Of a stretch of DNA of 64,000 bases, positions 9,554 through 18,098 are shown piece by piece. Position numbers and translations under genes: made by a program. Within the stretch, counting starts at the first letter, position 1, and each line of letters starts with the position of its first letter. The notes beneath the pieces are model-generated. The model was not told the DNA's origin, ran no database searches, and was given only the letters and a program-made list of their open reading frames with translations. Source of the DNA: Pectobacterium betavasculorum (GTDB taxonomy: Bacteria > Pseudomonadota > Gammaproteobacteria > Enterobacterales > Enterobacteriaceae); assembly GCF_000749845.1 (NCBI RefSeq), contig NZ_JQHM01000001.1, positions 186,001-250,000 of the forward strand. Reading direction: 5' to 3'.

Positions 9554-9613
9554 ATGGTAGAAGCAGAAGTGAGTACTTGGAAAGATTTTATTGAAGCAAT
9601 GTTACGCAAATAA
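9554..9613 (+). CDS. ypfM: Small protein YpfM (19 aa)
   Basis: A 19-codon reading frame whose product, MVEAEVSTWKDFIEAMLRK, is nearly the same as the validated E. coli small protein YpfM, and which occupies the same place next to yffB. An AAGAGG ribosome-binding site ends six bases before the ATG, and a strong terminator follows about 50 bases after the stop, so it is a complete stand-alone gene. The peptide can form an amphipathic helix. Its function is unknown. Confidence 0.88.
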   Translation: MVEAEVSTWKDFIEAMLRK

Positions 9614-9664
9614 TAACAATAAGCACCGATAGTCATTACATACCAGGAATAAAATCATACGAAT

Positions 9665-9695
9665 AAAGCAGTATTGAGTCTCTCAATACTGCTTT
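9665..9695 (+). terminator. Rho-independent terminator of ypfM
   Basis: AGCAGTATTGAG pairs with CTCAATACTGCT around a three-base loop. An A run precedes the stem and a T-rich run follows it. Confidence 0.85.
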
Positions 9696-9779
9696 ATTTC
9701 TATGTAAAAAGAGGAAACCTGAGTAAATAAAAGAGGGTATTATTCGTTAATCCGTGAATCTTGTTTTTCTCTATTTAAT

Positions 9780-10490
9780 TCATTGAGATGGCTGATTTAG
9801 CGAAAATTTAGCTGCGGCGATGGCGTGAAGGTAACTGGTGTCAAAAAGAGGAACTGTCGCATCTCCTGCGCCGATTAACAGCGGAATTTCCGTGCAACCC
9901 AGAATGATGCCTTCCGCCCCTTGCTGTTCAAGCTGCTGGATAATTTCCCGATAGACCTGCCGCGATGTGTCGTTGATGCTCCCCAGACACAATTCGTCGT
10001 AAATGATGCGATTAACTAATTCTTTCCCCTCATGATCAGGAACAATCACATTCACACCAAACCGCTCCTGAATGCGCTGGCGGTAGAAATCCTGCTCCAT
10101 CGTGTAGCGGGTGCCGAGCAAACCGACTTTCTTCAATCCGTGCTGTTTCAGACTGGTGCCGGTGGCATCGGCAATATGCAGGAGGGGAAGCTGGCAGGCA
10201 CGCTCAACGTCATCAGCGACTTTATGCATGGTGTTGGTACAGATGACGATAGCGTCCGCCCCCGCGTGACGTAATCCTGTGGCGATATTCCCCAGCACGG
10301 CTGCTGCCTGCACCCAATCACCTTGTGACTGCAATTGTTCGATCTCGTGAAAATCGACACTGTGAAGGATAATTTTGGCGGAGTGCAGGCCGCCAAGTTG
10401 GTTTTTTACATATTCGTTGATAATGCGATAATACGGGATCGTGGATTCCCAACTCATACCCCCGATCAGACCTAGCGTTTTGCTTACCAT
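9780..10490 (-). CDS. Aspartate/glutamate-family amino-acid racemase (YgeA/RacD-like)
   Basis: A 236-residue cofactor-independent racemase closely resembling E. coli YgeA, a broad-specificity amino-acid racemase. Both catalytic cysteines are visible, one in VICTNTMHKV and one in ILGCTEIPLL, along with the start motif GLIGGMSWEST and the LLGTRYTMEQDF stretch. The ATG at 10490 follows AAAGAGGG; a frame extending to 10613 is not supported. It may supply D-amino acids or racemise exogenous ones. It stands alone, divergent from cspE, in a spot that holds other genes in E. coli. Confidence 0.88.
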   Translation of the reverse strand: MVSKTLGLIGGMSWESTIPYYRIINEYVKNQLGGLHSAKIILHSVDFHEIEQLQSQGDWVQAAAVLGNIATGLRHAGADAIVICTNTMHKVADDVERACQLPLLHIADATGTSLKQHGLKKVGLLGTRYTMEQDFYRQRIQERFGVNVIVPDHEGKELVNRIIYDELCLGSINDTSRQVYREIIQQLEQQGAEGIILGCTEIPLLIGAGDATVPLFDTSYLHAIAAAKFSLNQPSQ

Positions 10491-10708
10491 GGCGCCCTCT
10501 TTTAATATCGTAAAAAGTGATGAATCGACCAGAACCGAACTCTCTGCATTCTGCATTGGGTTAAAATAGGGCAGCAAAGTCGCCCGGTATACATTTTTAG
10601 CGACTTTTATCACTTTTTATCCAACTTCAACTGGACAAAAGGTCAATCTATTGTTGTACTGTACCTGACACGGATTTTGTGTCTTTCATTCATGTAAAGG
10701 TAAGTTTG

Positions 10709-10918
10709 ATGTCTAAGATTAAAGGTAGTGTTAAGTGGTTTAATGAGTCCAAAGGCTTCGGTTTCATTACTCCAGAAGATGGTAGCAAAGACGTGTTCGT
10801 ACACTTCTCTGCCATCCAGAGCAATGGTTTCAAAACTCTGGCTGAAGGTCAGCGTGTAGAGTTCGAAATCACTGACGGTGCCAAAGGTCCTTCTGCTGCT
10901 AACGTTAACGCTATTTAA
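10709..10918 (+). CDS. cspE: Cold-shock-family RNA chaperone CspE
   Basis: A 69-residue cold-shock-domain protein that binds single-stranded RNA/DNA and melts secondary structure, antagonising transcription termination. Both RNA-binding motifs are intact: KGFGFI (RNP1) and VFVHF (RNP2). [20 protein letters not shown] and the end [10 protein letters not shown] match CspE. The ATG at 10709 follows AAGG; an upstream in-frame start at 10679 lies in the leader. The place beside crcB, tatE and lipA is the E. coli cspE position, which supports CspE over its paralogues. Confidence 0.94.
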   Translation: MSKIKGSVKWFNESKGFGFITPEDGSKDVFVHFSAIQSNGFKTLAEGQRVEFEITDGAKGPSAANVNAI

Positions 10919-10934
10919 TTATACCGATTTCGTG

Positions 10935-10963
10935 AAAAACCCGCCTCTGGCGGGTTTTTTTTT
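10935..10963 (+). terminator. Rho-independent terminator of cspE
   Basis: AACCCGCC-TCT-GGCGGGTT stem followed by nine T residues, directly after cspE. The A run on the left may let it also serve crcB from the other side. Confidence 0.9.
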
Positions 10964-10983
10964 GCTTCATTTTCCACGTGATA

Positions 10984-11367
10984 TTAGTGTGTTGTTATCC
11001 ATGTGACCAATGCAAACGCCAATGCGGTCATAAGCAATGAACCCGCCAAATTCAACAGCACATGTAACCCTGCTGCGGCCAGTTGTCCGCTTTGCAGAAA
11101 CATGACGACTTCTGCGGAAAAGGTCGAAAATGTCGTTAAGCCGCCGCATAGCCCGGTGGTGATCAATATTTTCCAGTCCTGATCGAAATGAGGATGACGC
11201 AGGAAGAAGGCGAGTGCGCCGCCTATAACAAAGGCTCCAACCAAGTTGGCAAGTAGGGTGCCCAACGGTAAGGTTGGATACAGATTGTTGAACTTAACTC
11301 CCAACTGCCAGCGCACCACGCTGCCGACTCCGCCACCGATAAATACCGCGAGTAATGTACTAAACAT
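10984..11367 (-). CDS. crcB: Fluoride-specific ion channel CrcB/Fluc
   Basis: A dual-topology inner-membrane channel that exports fluoride. The 127-residue product has four hydrophobic helices and the family motifs [10 protein letters not shown] (N-terminal), [15 protein letters not shown] with the pore asparagine, and [15 protein letters not shown] with the phenylalanine box. Length equals E. coli CrcB from the ATG at 11367; a longer frame to 11520 is without support. It converges on cspE. I looked for a fluoride riboswitch in the leader and could not recognise one. Confidence 0.95.
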   Translation of the reverse strand: MFSTLLAVFIGGGVGSVVRWQLGVKFNNLYPTLPLGTLLANLVGAFVIGGALAFFLRHPHFDQDWKILITTGLCGGLTTFSTFSAEVVMFLQSGQLAAAGLHVLLNLAGSLLMTALAFALVTWITTH

Positions 11368-11787
11368 AGAAACCTTTTTTGGATTACGTTTGCATTGATT
11401 GCTTTTTGCGATCTCGAAGAGTATTGAGGTGGACGTAGACATCATTAGCCGAATGGCGGTTGTACCCTGTTTTTCAGGCCGCCAGCGTTTTGGCAGTGTA
11501 TGGGTAGGGAGGATTGCCATCTCCGCTTTAGTCGGGAAAGTTTACGCCGCCAGACGGGATTTTTGTAGTGGCGCAGAGAGGAAAGTTGTAAAGCAATCTG
11601 AATGTGCGCGAAATCGGCGTCTTACTTTGTTACAGATGGCAATTGTGTCGTGCTCTATAAGGTTTTACATAGAGGACATAGGATACAAAGAGTTTTTTCG
11701 ACAACCATTTTTTCGACAACAATAGTTCGACAAGTATATGTTCTCGTTCGCTGGCGTCTCCAGCCTCTGTAAATCAGGTAGGTTTGT
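11368..11787. other. Intergenic region between crcB and tatE
   Basis: About 420 bases between divergent genes. In E. coli this position holds ybeM; no remnant was recognised here. The region must contain promoters for crcB and tatE, but no clear -35/-10 pair stood out. The only distinct structure is the short tandem repeat at 11693-11735. Confidence 0.5.
11693..11735 (+). repeat. 15-base tandem repeats upstream of tatE
   Basis: Two adjacent 15-base copies (TTTTTTCGACAACCA, then the same with AA for CA at the end) and a partial third copy (TAGTTCGACAAG) lie about 55-95 bases before the tatE ATG. Confidence 0.75.
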
Positions 11788-11985
11788 ATGGAAGGTATCA
11801 GTATTGCCAAACTGTTGGTGATTGGCGCATTAATCATTCTGTTGTTCGGCACGAATAAACTTCGTAGCTTAGGTGGCGATTTGGGCGCAGCGATTAAAGG
11901 CTTTAAGAAGGCGATGAATGACGATCAACCGTCAAAGACGGATGACACGGCAGCGCTGAATGATTCGTCTCGCAAAGAATCCTGA
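11788..11985 (+). CDS. tatE: Sec-independent protein translocase TatE
   Basis: TatA-like component of the twin-arginine export machine, which moves folded proteins across the inner membrane. The 65-residue product has one N-terminal membrane helix ([18 protein letters not shown]), the hinge and amphipathic helix [20 protein letters not shown], and a short acidic tail. It is a TatA paralogue standing alone beside lipA, which is the tatE position; tatABC lie elsewhere. An AGGTAGG site precedes the ATG. A terminator follows. Confidence 0.93.
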   Translation: MEGISIAKLLVIGALIILLFGTNKLRSLGGDLGAAIKGFKKAMNDDQPSKTDDTAALNDSSRKES

Positions 11986-11998
11986 TCGCACTCCAGAT

Positions 11999-12029
11999 AA
12001 AAACGGACGGCAATCGGCGTCCGTTTTTA
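11999..12029 (+). terminator. Rho-independent terminator after tatE
   Basis: AACGGACG pairs with CGTCCGTT around an eight-base loop, with an A run before and T run after, so it could serve both tatE and the converging lipA. Confidence 0.8.
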
Positions 12030-12064
12030 TTCCACACAAAAAATGTGTAAAAAACTATGAGCGC

Positions 12065-13030
12065 TTATTTTACTTCAATGCCCTTCGCCTGTAAGTCGGC
12101 ATGGTAGGACGAGCGAACAAACGGGCCGCAGGCAGCATGGGTAAAGCCCATCGCCATCGCTTCGGCTTTCATCTCATCGAACTCATCTGGGCTGACGTAG
12201 CGCTGTACTGGCAGGTGATGACGGCTCGGCTGTAAATATTGCCCCAGCGTCAGCATTGTCACACCGTGGCGGCGAAGATCGCGCATGACTTCCACGATTT
12301 CAGCATTGGTTTCTCCCAATCCAACCATCAGGCCAGATTTGGTCGGGATATCTGGGTGCGCATTCTTGAAGTTTTCCAGCAGCTTCAGCGACCATTCATA
12401 GTTTGCACCAGGGCGAACCTGACGGTAAACGCGCGGCACGTTTTCCAGATTGTGGTTGAACACATCTGGCGGCGTAGCGGTCAAGATTTCCAGCGCGCGA
12501 TCCATACGACCACGGAAATCTGGTACCAGCGTTTCGATACGAATATGCGGATTTTTGCGGCGAATAGCACTAATACAGTCCGCAAAGTGTTGTGCTCCAC
12601 CGTCGCGCAGGTCATCGCGGTCAACGGAGGTGATGACGACATAGCGTAAGCCCATGTCATGGATTGTTTGGGCCAGTTTCTCAGGCTCATTGGCATCCGG
12701 CGTAAGCGGACGGCCGTGTGCAACGTCACAAAACGGACAGCGACGCGTACAAATGGCACCTAGAATCATGAAAGTGGCAGTGCCGTGATTGAAACACTCG
12801 GCCAGATTCGGACAGGACGCTTCTTCGCAAACTGAGTGCAACCCGTTTTTGCGCATTGCCGCTTTGATTCCCTGAATACGGCTTGAATCCGCCGGAAGTT
12901 TAATCTTCATCCATTCAGGTTTGCGCAGAAGCTCTTGGCGTTCGGTGACGACAGTGCGTACCGGAATTAGGGCCATCTTATCGGCATCGCGGTATTTCAC
13001 ACCGCGTTCGATCTGAATCGGTTTACTCAT
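12065..13030 (-). CDS. lipA: Lipoyl synthase
   Basis: Radical-SAM enzyme that inserts two sulfur atoms into octanoyl groups on lipoyl domains. The 321-residue product (E. coli 321) shows the auxiliary cluster cysteines [12 protein letters not shown] (near residue 70), the radical-SAM triad CTRRCPFC (near 95), the GLGET motif and the C-terminal RSSYHA that ligates the auxiliary cluster. It works downstream of LipB, encoded just to the right. In E. coli ybeF lies between lipA and lipB; here only 226 AT-rich bases separate them and no regulator gene remains. Confidence 0.97.
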   Translation of the reverse strand: MSKPIQIERGVKYRDADKMALIPVRTVVTERQELLRKPEWMKIKLPADSSRIQGIKAAMRKNGLHSVCEEASCPNLAECFNHGTATFMILGAICTRRCPFCDVAHGRPLTPDANEPEKLAQTIHDMGLRYVVITSVDRDDLRDGGAQHFADCISAIRRKNPHIRIETLVPDFRGRMDRALEILTATPPDVFNHNLENVPRVYRQVRPGANYEWSLKLLENFKNAHPDIPTKSGLMVGLGETNAEIVEVMRDLRRHGVTMLTLGQYLQPSRHHLPVQRYVSPDEFDEMKAEAMAMGFTHAACGPFVRSSYHADLQAKGIEVK

Positions 13031-13256
13031 GTTTGCGTAAGTTCCAGTTCTGAATCGTTTCTTTAAATTTGTTATTCAAATTCAAAGGATTATGTTTTTT
13101 ATTAAACTTTTTTTAAAAACTATAAAAATTATATCATCTTGCCTAATCACAATCAGCCCTTGCACGAATCAAAATGAAGAAATTATGTGAATAAAATGTA
13201 ATTTATCAAAAATCGATCGTCTAACTGGCTGATTTTTATTGGCAGAATGAAACATG

Positions 13257-13940
13257 TTAACCAGAAAGCGGCTCACCCTGAACGTCCAGATCCCACGGAA
13301 TAAATTCGGGTGCGGAATAGCCGGCTAACTGCAAAAAGGTCTTCACCAGCACTGGCGAGGTGTCATCCAGCGTTACGTCCGGCACCAGATCGCTTACCTG
13401 CGTCATTTCCATACCGGCGTAACCACAGGGGTTGATACGCACGAAAGGAGAGAGATCCATAGCGATATTGAGCGCCAGCCCGTGGAAAGAGCAGCCTTTA
13501 CGAATACGCAGCCCTAGCGAACAGATTTTGCGCTCACCTACGTAGACGCCGGGGGCATCAGGGCGGGCATGGGCTTCAATCTGAAAGTGTGACAATGTGC
13601 CAATCACGGTATTTTCCATCGCGGTAACGAGCTGGCGAACGCCGAGCTTGCGACGCTTCAGGTCAATCAGCACGTACATAACCTGTTGACCGGGGCCGTG
13701 GTAGGTCACCTGGCCACCTCTGTCGCTCTGAATCACGGGAATATCGCCGGGCATAAGTACATGTTCGGCTTTGCCCGCCTGACCTTGTGTGAATACACGA
13801 AGATGCTGAACCAGCCAGATTTCATCTGGGGTTTTATCATCACGTCGGTCGGTGAAGTTATGCATCGCCAGAGAGACGGGTACATAAGGTTGTACGCCGA
13901 ATTGACGTACGATGATCTTATCCTGTAGCAAGTGTGTCAT
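13257..13940 (-). CDS. lipB: Octanoyl-[acyl-carrier-protein]:protein N-octanoyltransferase
   Basis: Transfers octanoate from acyl carrier protein to lipoyl domains, the step before LipA. The 227-residue product (E. coli 213) carries [18 protein letters not shown], the invariant lysine/cysteine region [12 protein letters not shown] and the catalytic cysteine in [12 protein letters not shown]. The N-terminus [13 protein letters not shown] fits the family with a few extra residues, and the C-terminus is slightly longer than in E. coli. It follows ybeD in the same direction, leaving about 145 bases between. Confidence 0.95.
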   Translation of the reverse strand: MTHLLQDKIIVRQFGVQPYVPVSLAMHNFTDRRDDKTPDEIWLVQHLRVFTQGQAGKAEHVLMPGDIPVIQSDRGGQVTYHGPGQQVMYVLIDLKRRKLGVRQLVTAMENTVIGTLSHFQIEAHARPDAPGVYVGERKICSLGLRIRKGCSFHGLALNIAMDLSPFVRINPCGYAGMEMTQVSDLVPDVTLDDTSPVLVKTFLQLAGYSAPEFIPWDLDVQGEPLSG

Positions 13941-14086
13941 CTTCAGGTTAAGGAAAGGTGGGGGGATTATAGCGGCGGGAAGCCTCAGCGAACAGCACTA
14001 TGCAAAATTACGCAACACAAAGCGATGGTCACAAAACCATCGCTACGCAATCATGCCGCACTTGCCAATTTTCCCGCAGCTTCTTC

Positions 14087-14350
14087 TTACAACACCATTC
14101 GCACGATGTCGATATTGCCCAGTTCTTCGTACAGCGTTTCAACCTGCTCAATGTGAGTCGCAGTGATGGTGATGGAAACTGAGTGGTAGTTCCCTTTGCT
14201 GCTGGGTTTGATCTGCGGAGTGTAGTCGCCAGGAGCATGACGCTGTACCACTTCAACGACCAGATCGACTAACTCCGGTTTTGCCTCACCCATGACCTTG
14301 TAAGTAAAAACGCACGGGAATTCAAGCAGTTCGTTTAATTTGGTTTTCAT
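14087..14350 (-). CDS. ybeD: YbeD (DUF493) small regulatory-fold protein
   Basis: An 87-residue protein with an ACT-like fold, conserved between dacA and lipB in enterobacteria. [21 protein letters not shown] at the start and [13 protein letters not shown] at the end are the family marks. A role linked to lipoate or cell-wall genes has been suggested from its neighbours only. Length equals E. coli YbeD. It is separated from dacA by a stem-loop. Confidence 0.93.
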   Translation of the reverse strand: MKTKLNELLEFPCVFTYKVMGEAKPELVDLVVEVVQRHAPGDYTPQIKPSSKGNYHSVSITITATHIEQVETLYEELGNIDIVRMVL

Positions 14351-14408
14351 TTGCGCTCCAGATAGGGTAATACCGTCGATATTAACACTGACATATGTAC
14401 ATCATACT

Positions 14409-14442
14409 AGAAAATATAACTCCCGCGTTTTTGCGGGAGTTA
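14409..14442 (-). terminator. Stem-loop between dacA and ybeD
   Basis: On the minus strand AACTCCCGC pairs with GCGGGAGTT around an A-rich loop, followed by TATATTTTC. It lies about 45 bases beyond the dacA stop and probably ends most dacA transcripts. Confidence 0.65.
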
Positions 14443-14486
14443 AGGATACGACTTATATGGGGACGTTTTGGCCCCAGACAAGGGGA

Positions 14487-15698
14487 TTAGCCGAACCAGT
14501 GGTGGAACATCAGTTTGATGTAATCGATCATTCGGCCAAAGATTCCGCCTTCTTTCACTTCGTTCATCACCACCAACGGGCGCTGATCGATTGTTTTGCC
14601 ATCCAACTGGAAGTTGATAGAACCCACAACCTGATTTTTGGCTAACGGCGCATGCAGTTCAGTGTTGTCCAGAACATAGCTGGCTTTCAGATCTTTCATA
14701 CGGCCGCGTGGAATGGTCAGATAAGCATCTTTCTCTACGCCCAACGCAACGCGATCATTGTCGCCAAACCAGACTGGCTCAGACGCGAATTCTTTGCCTG
14801 CTTTCAACGGCGCGACGGTTTCAAAGAAGCGGAAGCCCCAGGTCAGCAGTTTTTTACTTTCTGATTCACGTCCTTTGGCATTACGCCCGCCCAGTACCGC
14901 TGAGATCAGGCGCATCTGACCTTCTGTTGCCGAGGCGACCAGATTAAAGCCCGCTGATGACGTATGACCCGTTTTGATGCCGTCAACATTCAAGCTGGAA
15001 TCCCACAGCAAGCCGTTACGGTTAGGCTGGCGGATATTGTTGAATGTGAACTCTTTCTCTTTATAGGTCGCGTACTCTTCTGGGACGTCGCGGATTAACG
15101 CCTGACCAATTAAAGCCATATCGCGCGCTGAACTGAACTGGCCAGGAGCATCCAAACCGTGCACGGTTTCAAAATGGGTATTTTGCAGTCCCAGCGCTTT
15201 CACGTAACCGTTCATCAGGTTCACGAAAGCATCCTGACTGCCTGCGACGTAGTCGGCCATCGCCACACAGGCATCGTTACCGGATTGCAGGATAATACCG
15301 CGATTTAATTGGGAAACAGGAACGCGGTCACCTGGCTTGAGGAACATCAGGGAAGAGCCCTGGAAGGTCGGGTTGCCGGTTGCCCAGGCATCTTTACCGA
15401 CGGTAACGATGTCGTTCGGGCCGATTTTTCCTGATTTAATCGCCTGACCAATCACGTAGCTGGTCATCATTTTCGTTAAGCTGGCCGGATCGCGGCGCGT
15501 GTCGGCATTCATTTCCGCCAACACTTTCCCAGAGTTGTAATCAATCAGGATGTAGGATTCAGCATCGATTTGCGGGACGCCGGGGATCATCGTTTTAAGA
15601 TTGATATCTTCAGCATAGGCAAAGGAAGAGGCACTAATGAGTAGCAGTGCGCCAAGCGCAGTACGCTTAGTAAAACGAGACGTGTTTACAGTATTCAT
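14487..15698 (-). CDS. dacA: D-alanyl-D-alanine carboxypeptidase PBP5
   Basis: Periplasmic penicillin-binding protein 5, which trims the terminal D-Ala from peptidoglycan stems. The 403-residue product (E. coli 403) has a signal peptide cleaved near AYA-ED (residue 29), the catalytic tetrad S73-L-T-K76, an SGN motif (LQSGNDACV) and KTGHTSS. A C-terminal amphipathic helix ([14 protein letters not shown]) anchors it to the inner membrane. It is followed on the left by ybeD and preceded on the right by rlpA, as in E. coli. Confidence 0.97.
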   Translation of the reverse strand: MNTVNTSRFTKRTALGALLLISASSFAYAEDINLKTMIPGVPQIDAESYILIDYNSGKVLAEMNADTRRDPASLTKMMTSYVIGQAIKSGKIGPNDIVTVGKDAWATGNPTFQGSSLMFLKPGDRVPVSQLNRGIILQSGNDACVAMADYVAGSQDAFVNLMNGYVKALGLQNTHFETVHGLDAPGQFSSARDMALIGQALIRDVPEEYATYKEKEFTFNNIRQPNRNGLLWDSSLNVDGIKTGHTSSAGFNLVASATEGQMRLISAVLGGRNAKGRESESKKLLTWGFRFFETVAPLKAGKEFASEPVWFGDNDRVALGVEKDAYLTIPRGRMKDLKASYVLDNTELHAPLAKNQVVGSINFQLDGKTIDQRPLVVMNEVKEGGIFGRMIDYIKLMFHHWFG

Positions 15699-15862
15699 GA
15701 TTGGAACAACAACATCCGTGGGGTGAGTTAAAAACGAGCCACACTATAGCAGATGGGGAAAGGGCAGGCATCAGGCATTACGTTACGTGATTTTGCAAAA
15801 GAGCGGTATGTTCAATGTCATAGCCGCCGCTTTCGCTTGGTGAGCCTGCCGATTATCCGTTA

Positions 15863-16963
15863 CTAGAGGGTGCTGGGTGCGGCGGTAATAAACGACTGCT
15901 GCTGAGCTTCGACTGACAAACGCTGTTGAAGTTCAGCGGCTTGCTGACGATTCTGGAATGGCCCTAGCTGGATACGGTACAGCCCGCCATTTGCTGTGAC
16001 TTTACCCGCCACGCGGAAGCGTTCACTCAGGCTGCGTTGCCAGGTTTGCGCGCGCTGCTGATCGCTCAACGCACCGACTTGCACGACATAGCGACCCGTA
16101 GAGGACGGTTCTGCTGCGGGAGCGGCAACTGGCGTGACGCGCATTGGCGCTGCTGATGGTGTTGCAGTTGGTGCCACGTTGGACTCAACCACGCCAGCGC
16201 GCAGCGCTGAAGGCGCACCTAAAAAGCCACCGCTGGGCGAAGAAGCGCTGCTCTGTGGCTGAGCATTTTCTGTTGGCGTGCTCAGGCTGCTATTACTGAT
16301 CGGTCGAACGGCGTTGTCGGGGGTGGGTGAGGTCGTTTCCATCATGGGCGTACCCAACCCGCTGGCACCGAAGTTCGGACGCTCTGGCAGAGAGAAGCTT
16401 TGTTTGGCAACGGTGGTGCCTATAGTTCCCGGACCGGAGAGCGTACCGTCTGGCGCGACGTTAATGAAATCTACTTTTACTTTGGTATTGTTCGAGATAT
16501 TCAGTCGATCGCCTGCGGCTTTCGACAGGTCGATGATTCTGCCCGGTGTGTACGGCCCGCGGTCGTTCACACGCACAACCAGACGGCGACCGTTACTTAG
16601 GTTGGTTACGCGCACATAGCTCGGAAGTGGCAGCGTCGGGTGAGCGGCGGTTATCGCATTAGGGTCAAATATTTCGCCGATTGACGTGCGGTTGCCGCTG
16701 GCTTCTTCGCCGTACCATGTCGCTAAGCCGGTCTCGCTAAAATTTTGCGGATTTTGGACAATCTTATAAGTCTTGCCCTTGATGTTGTAATCTTGCAGCG
16801 TACCCTGATTGTAGGGTTCATAACGAGGTTCTACTCCGCCGATCTCTTCCGTCGGGCCGTTGTAAGCCTGAGTGACAGGCGGCGCAGGTTGCCGCTGTTC
16901 CGTTGTGGTACAGGCCGCAAGCGCCAGAGTTGCTACGCCGACCCAAAGCCAATCCTTACGCAT
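15863..16963 (-). CDS. rlpA: Endolytic peptidoglycan transglycosylase RlpA, rare lipoprotein A
   Basis: Outer-membrane lipoprotein with a double-psi beta-barrel and a C-terminal SPOR domain that binds denuded glycan at division sites. The 366-residue product begins with a lipobox LAAC (cysteine 18). The barrel (about residues 78-165) carries the catalytic ATWYGEE and RVNDRGPY motifs. A long Ser/Pro/Ala/Thr-rich linker follows, then the SPOR repeat (about 290-360). In Pseudomonas the protein is a lytic transglycosylase; in E. coli activity was not found, so the activity here is uncertain. It ends the mrdA-mrdB-rlpA cluster, 13 bases after mrdB. Confidence 0.94.
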   Translation of the reverse strand: MRKDWLWVGVATLALAACTTTEQRQPAPPVTQAYNGPTEEIGGVEPRYEPYNQGTLQDYNIKGKTYKIVQNPQNFSETGLATWYGEEASGNRTSIGEIFDPNAITAAHPTLPLPSYVRVTNLSNGRRLVVRVNDRGPYTPGRIIDLSKAAGDRLNISNNTKVKVDFINVAPDGTLSGPGTIGTTVAKQSFSLPERPNFGASGLGTPMMETTSPTPDNAVRPISNSSLSTPTENAQPQSSASSPSGGFLGAPSALRAGVVESNVAPTATPSAAPMRVTPVAAPAAEPSSTGRYVVQVGALSDQQRAQTWQRSLSERFRVAGKVTANGGLYRIQLGPFQNRQQAAELQQRLSVEAQQQSFITAAPSTL

Positions 16964-16976
16964 TGCTCACCTCGTG

Positions 16977-18089
16977 TTATAAATTCTTAGATAGCAGTTT
17001 GCGGTGAGTATGTATCGACATGACGATACCGAACCCCGCCATTAAGACGACCAGCGCCGACCCGCCATAGCTGATTAGCGGTAGCGGCACGCCAACGACG
17101 GGAAGTATACCGCTGACCATCCCGATATTGACGAAAACATAGAAAAACAGAATTAGCATCAGCCCGCCGACCATAACCCGGCCGAACGAGGTTTGCGCAT
17201 TAGCGGCAATTACCAGACCGCGCATGATCATGAACAGATACATTGCGAGCAGAATCAAGACGCCGATTAACCCAAGTTCTTCTGCCAGCACGGCGAAGAT
17301 AAAGTCAGTGTGTCGCTCCGGCAGAAACTCTAACTGAGACTGTGTGCCATGCAGCCAGCCTTTTCCAGACAGGCCACCTGAGCCTATCGCAATTTTCGAC
17401 TGAATAATATGGTATCCGGCCCCGAGCGGGTCGCTTTCTGGGTCGAGCAGCATCATAACTCTGGCGCGCTGATAATCATGCATTAGGAAAAACCAGAGTA
17501 TAGGAATAAAAGCAGCTAATAATAGAACGGCGATGCCAATCAAACGCCAGCTCATGCCAGCCAGGAAAAGTACAAACAGTCCTGATAACGCGATCAGAAT
17601 TGAGGTGCCTAAATCCGGCTGTGCGGCAACCAGCAGCGTAGGAACGAAAATCAGAATCAGTGCGATAGCCGTATTTTTTAGCGACGGTGGGCACATATCA
17701 CGGTTGATAAAACGGGCAACCATCAGCGGTACGGCAATCTTGGCAATTTCCGATGGCTGAAAACGGATGAAGCCCAAATCCAGCCAGCGCTGTGCGCCTT
17801 TACTGATTTGTCCAAAAATATCCACGATGAGCAGCAAAATCACGCAGACTATATAGAGGTAGGGAGCCCAGCCTTCGTACACGCGAGGGGGAATTTGCGC
17901 CATCACGATCATCACCGTAAACCCCAACACGATTTGAACGACTTTTCGCTCCATCATGCCGACGTCTTGCCCGCTGGCACTCCATAAGACAAATAGGCTA
18001 TAGCCCAGCAGTGCCAGGATGCAGAGAAGAAACGGCAGATCGATGTGGATTTTTGCCCAGAACGATCCCTTTTGTTGGCTATCGGTCAT
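16977..18089 (-). CDS. mrdB: Peptidoglycan glycosyltransferase RodA
   Basis: SEDS-family polymerase of the elongasome, working with PBP2. The 370-residue integral membrane protein (E. coli 370) has about ten hydrophobic segments and the family motifs [25 protein letters not shown] and the C-terminal [17 protein letters not shown]. It starts ten bases after the mrdA stop, consistent with coupled production of the polymerase and its transpeptidase. Confidence 0.96.
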   Translation of the reverse strand: MTDSQQKGSFWAKIHIDLPFLLCILALLGYSLFVLWSASGQDVGMMERKVVQIVLGFTVMIVMAQIPPRVYEGWAPYLYIVCVILLLIVDIFGQISKGAQRWLDLGFIRFQPSEIAKIAVPLMVARFINRDMCPPSLKNTAIALILIFVPTLLVAAQPDLGTSILIALSGLFVLFLAGMSWRLIGIAVLLLAAFIPILWFFLMHDYQRARVMMLLDPESDPLGAGYHIIQSKIAIGSGGLSGKGWLHGTQSQLEFLPERHTDFIFAVLAEELGLIGVLILLAMYLFMIMRGLVIAANAQTSFGRVMVGGLMLILFFYVFVNIGMVSGILPVVGVPLPLISYGGSALVVLMAGFGIVMSIHTHRKLLSKNL

Positions 18090-18098
18090 GACTGTCTG

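Noticed and set aside
11368-11520. Fluoride riboswitch ahead of crcB
   Set aside because: The conserved pseudoknot sequence of the crcB motif could not be found in the leader.
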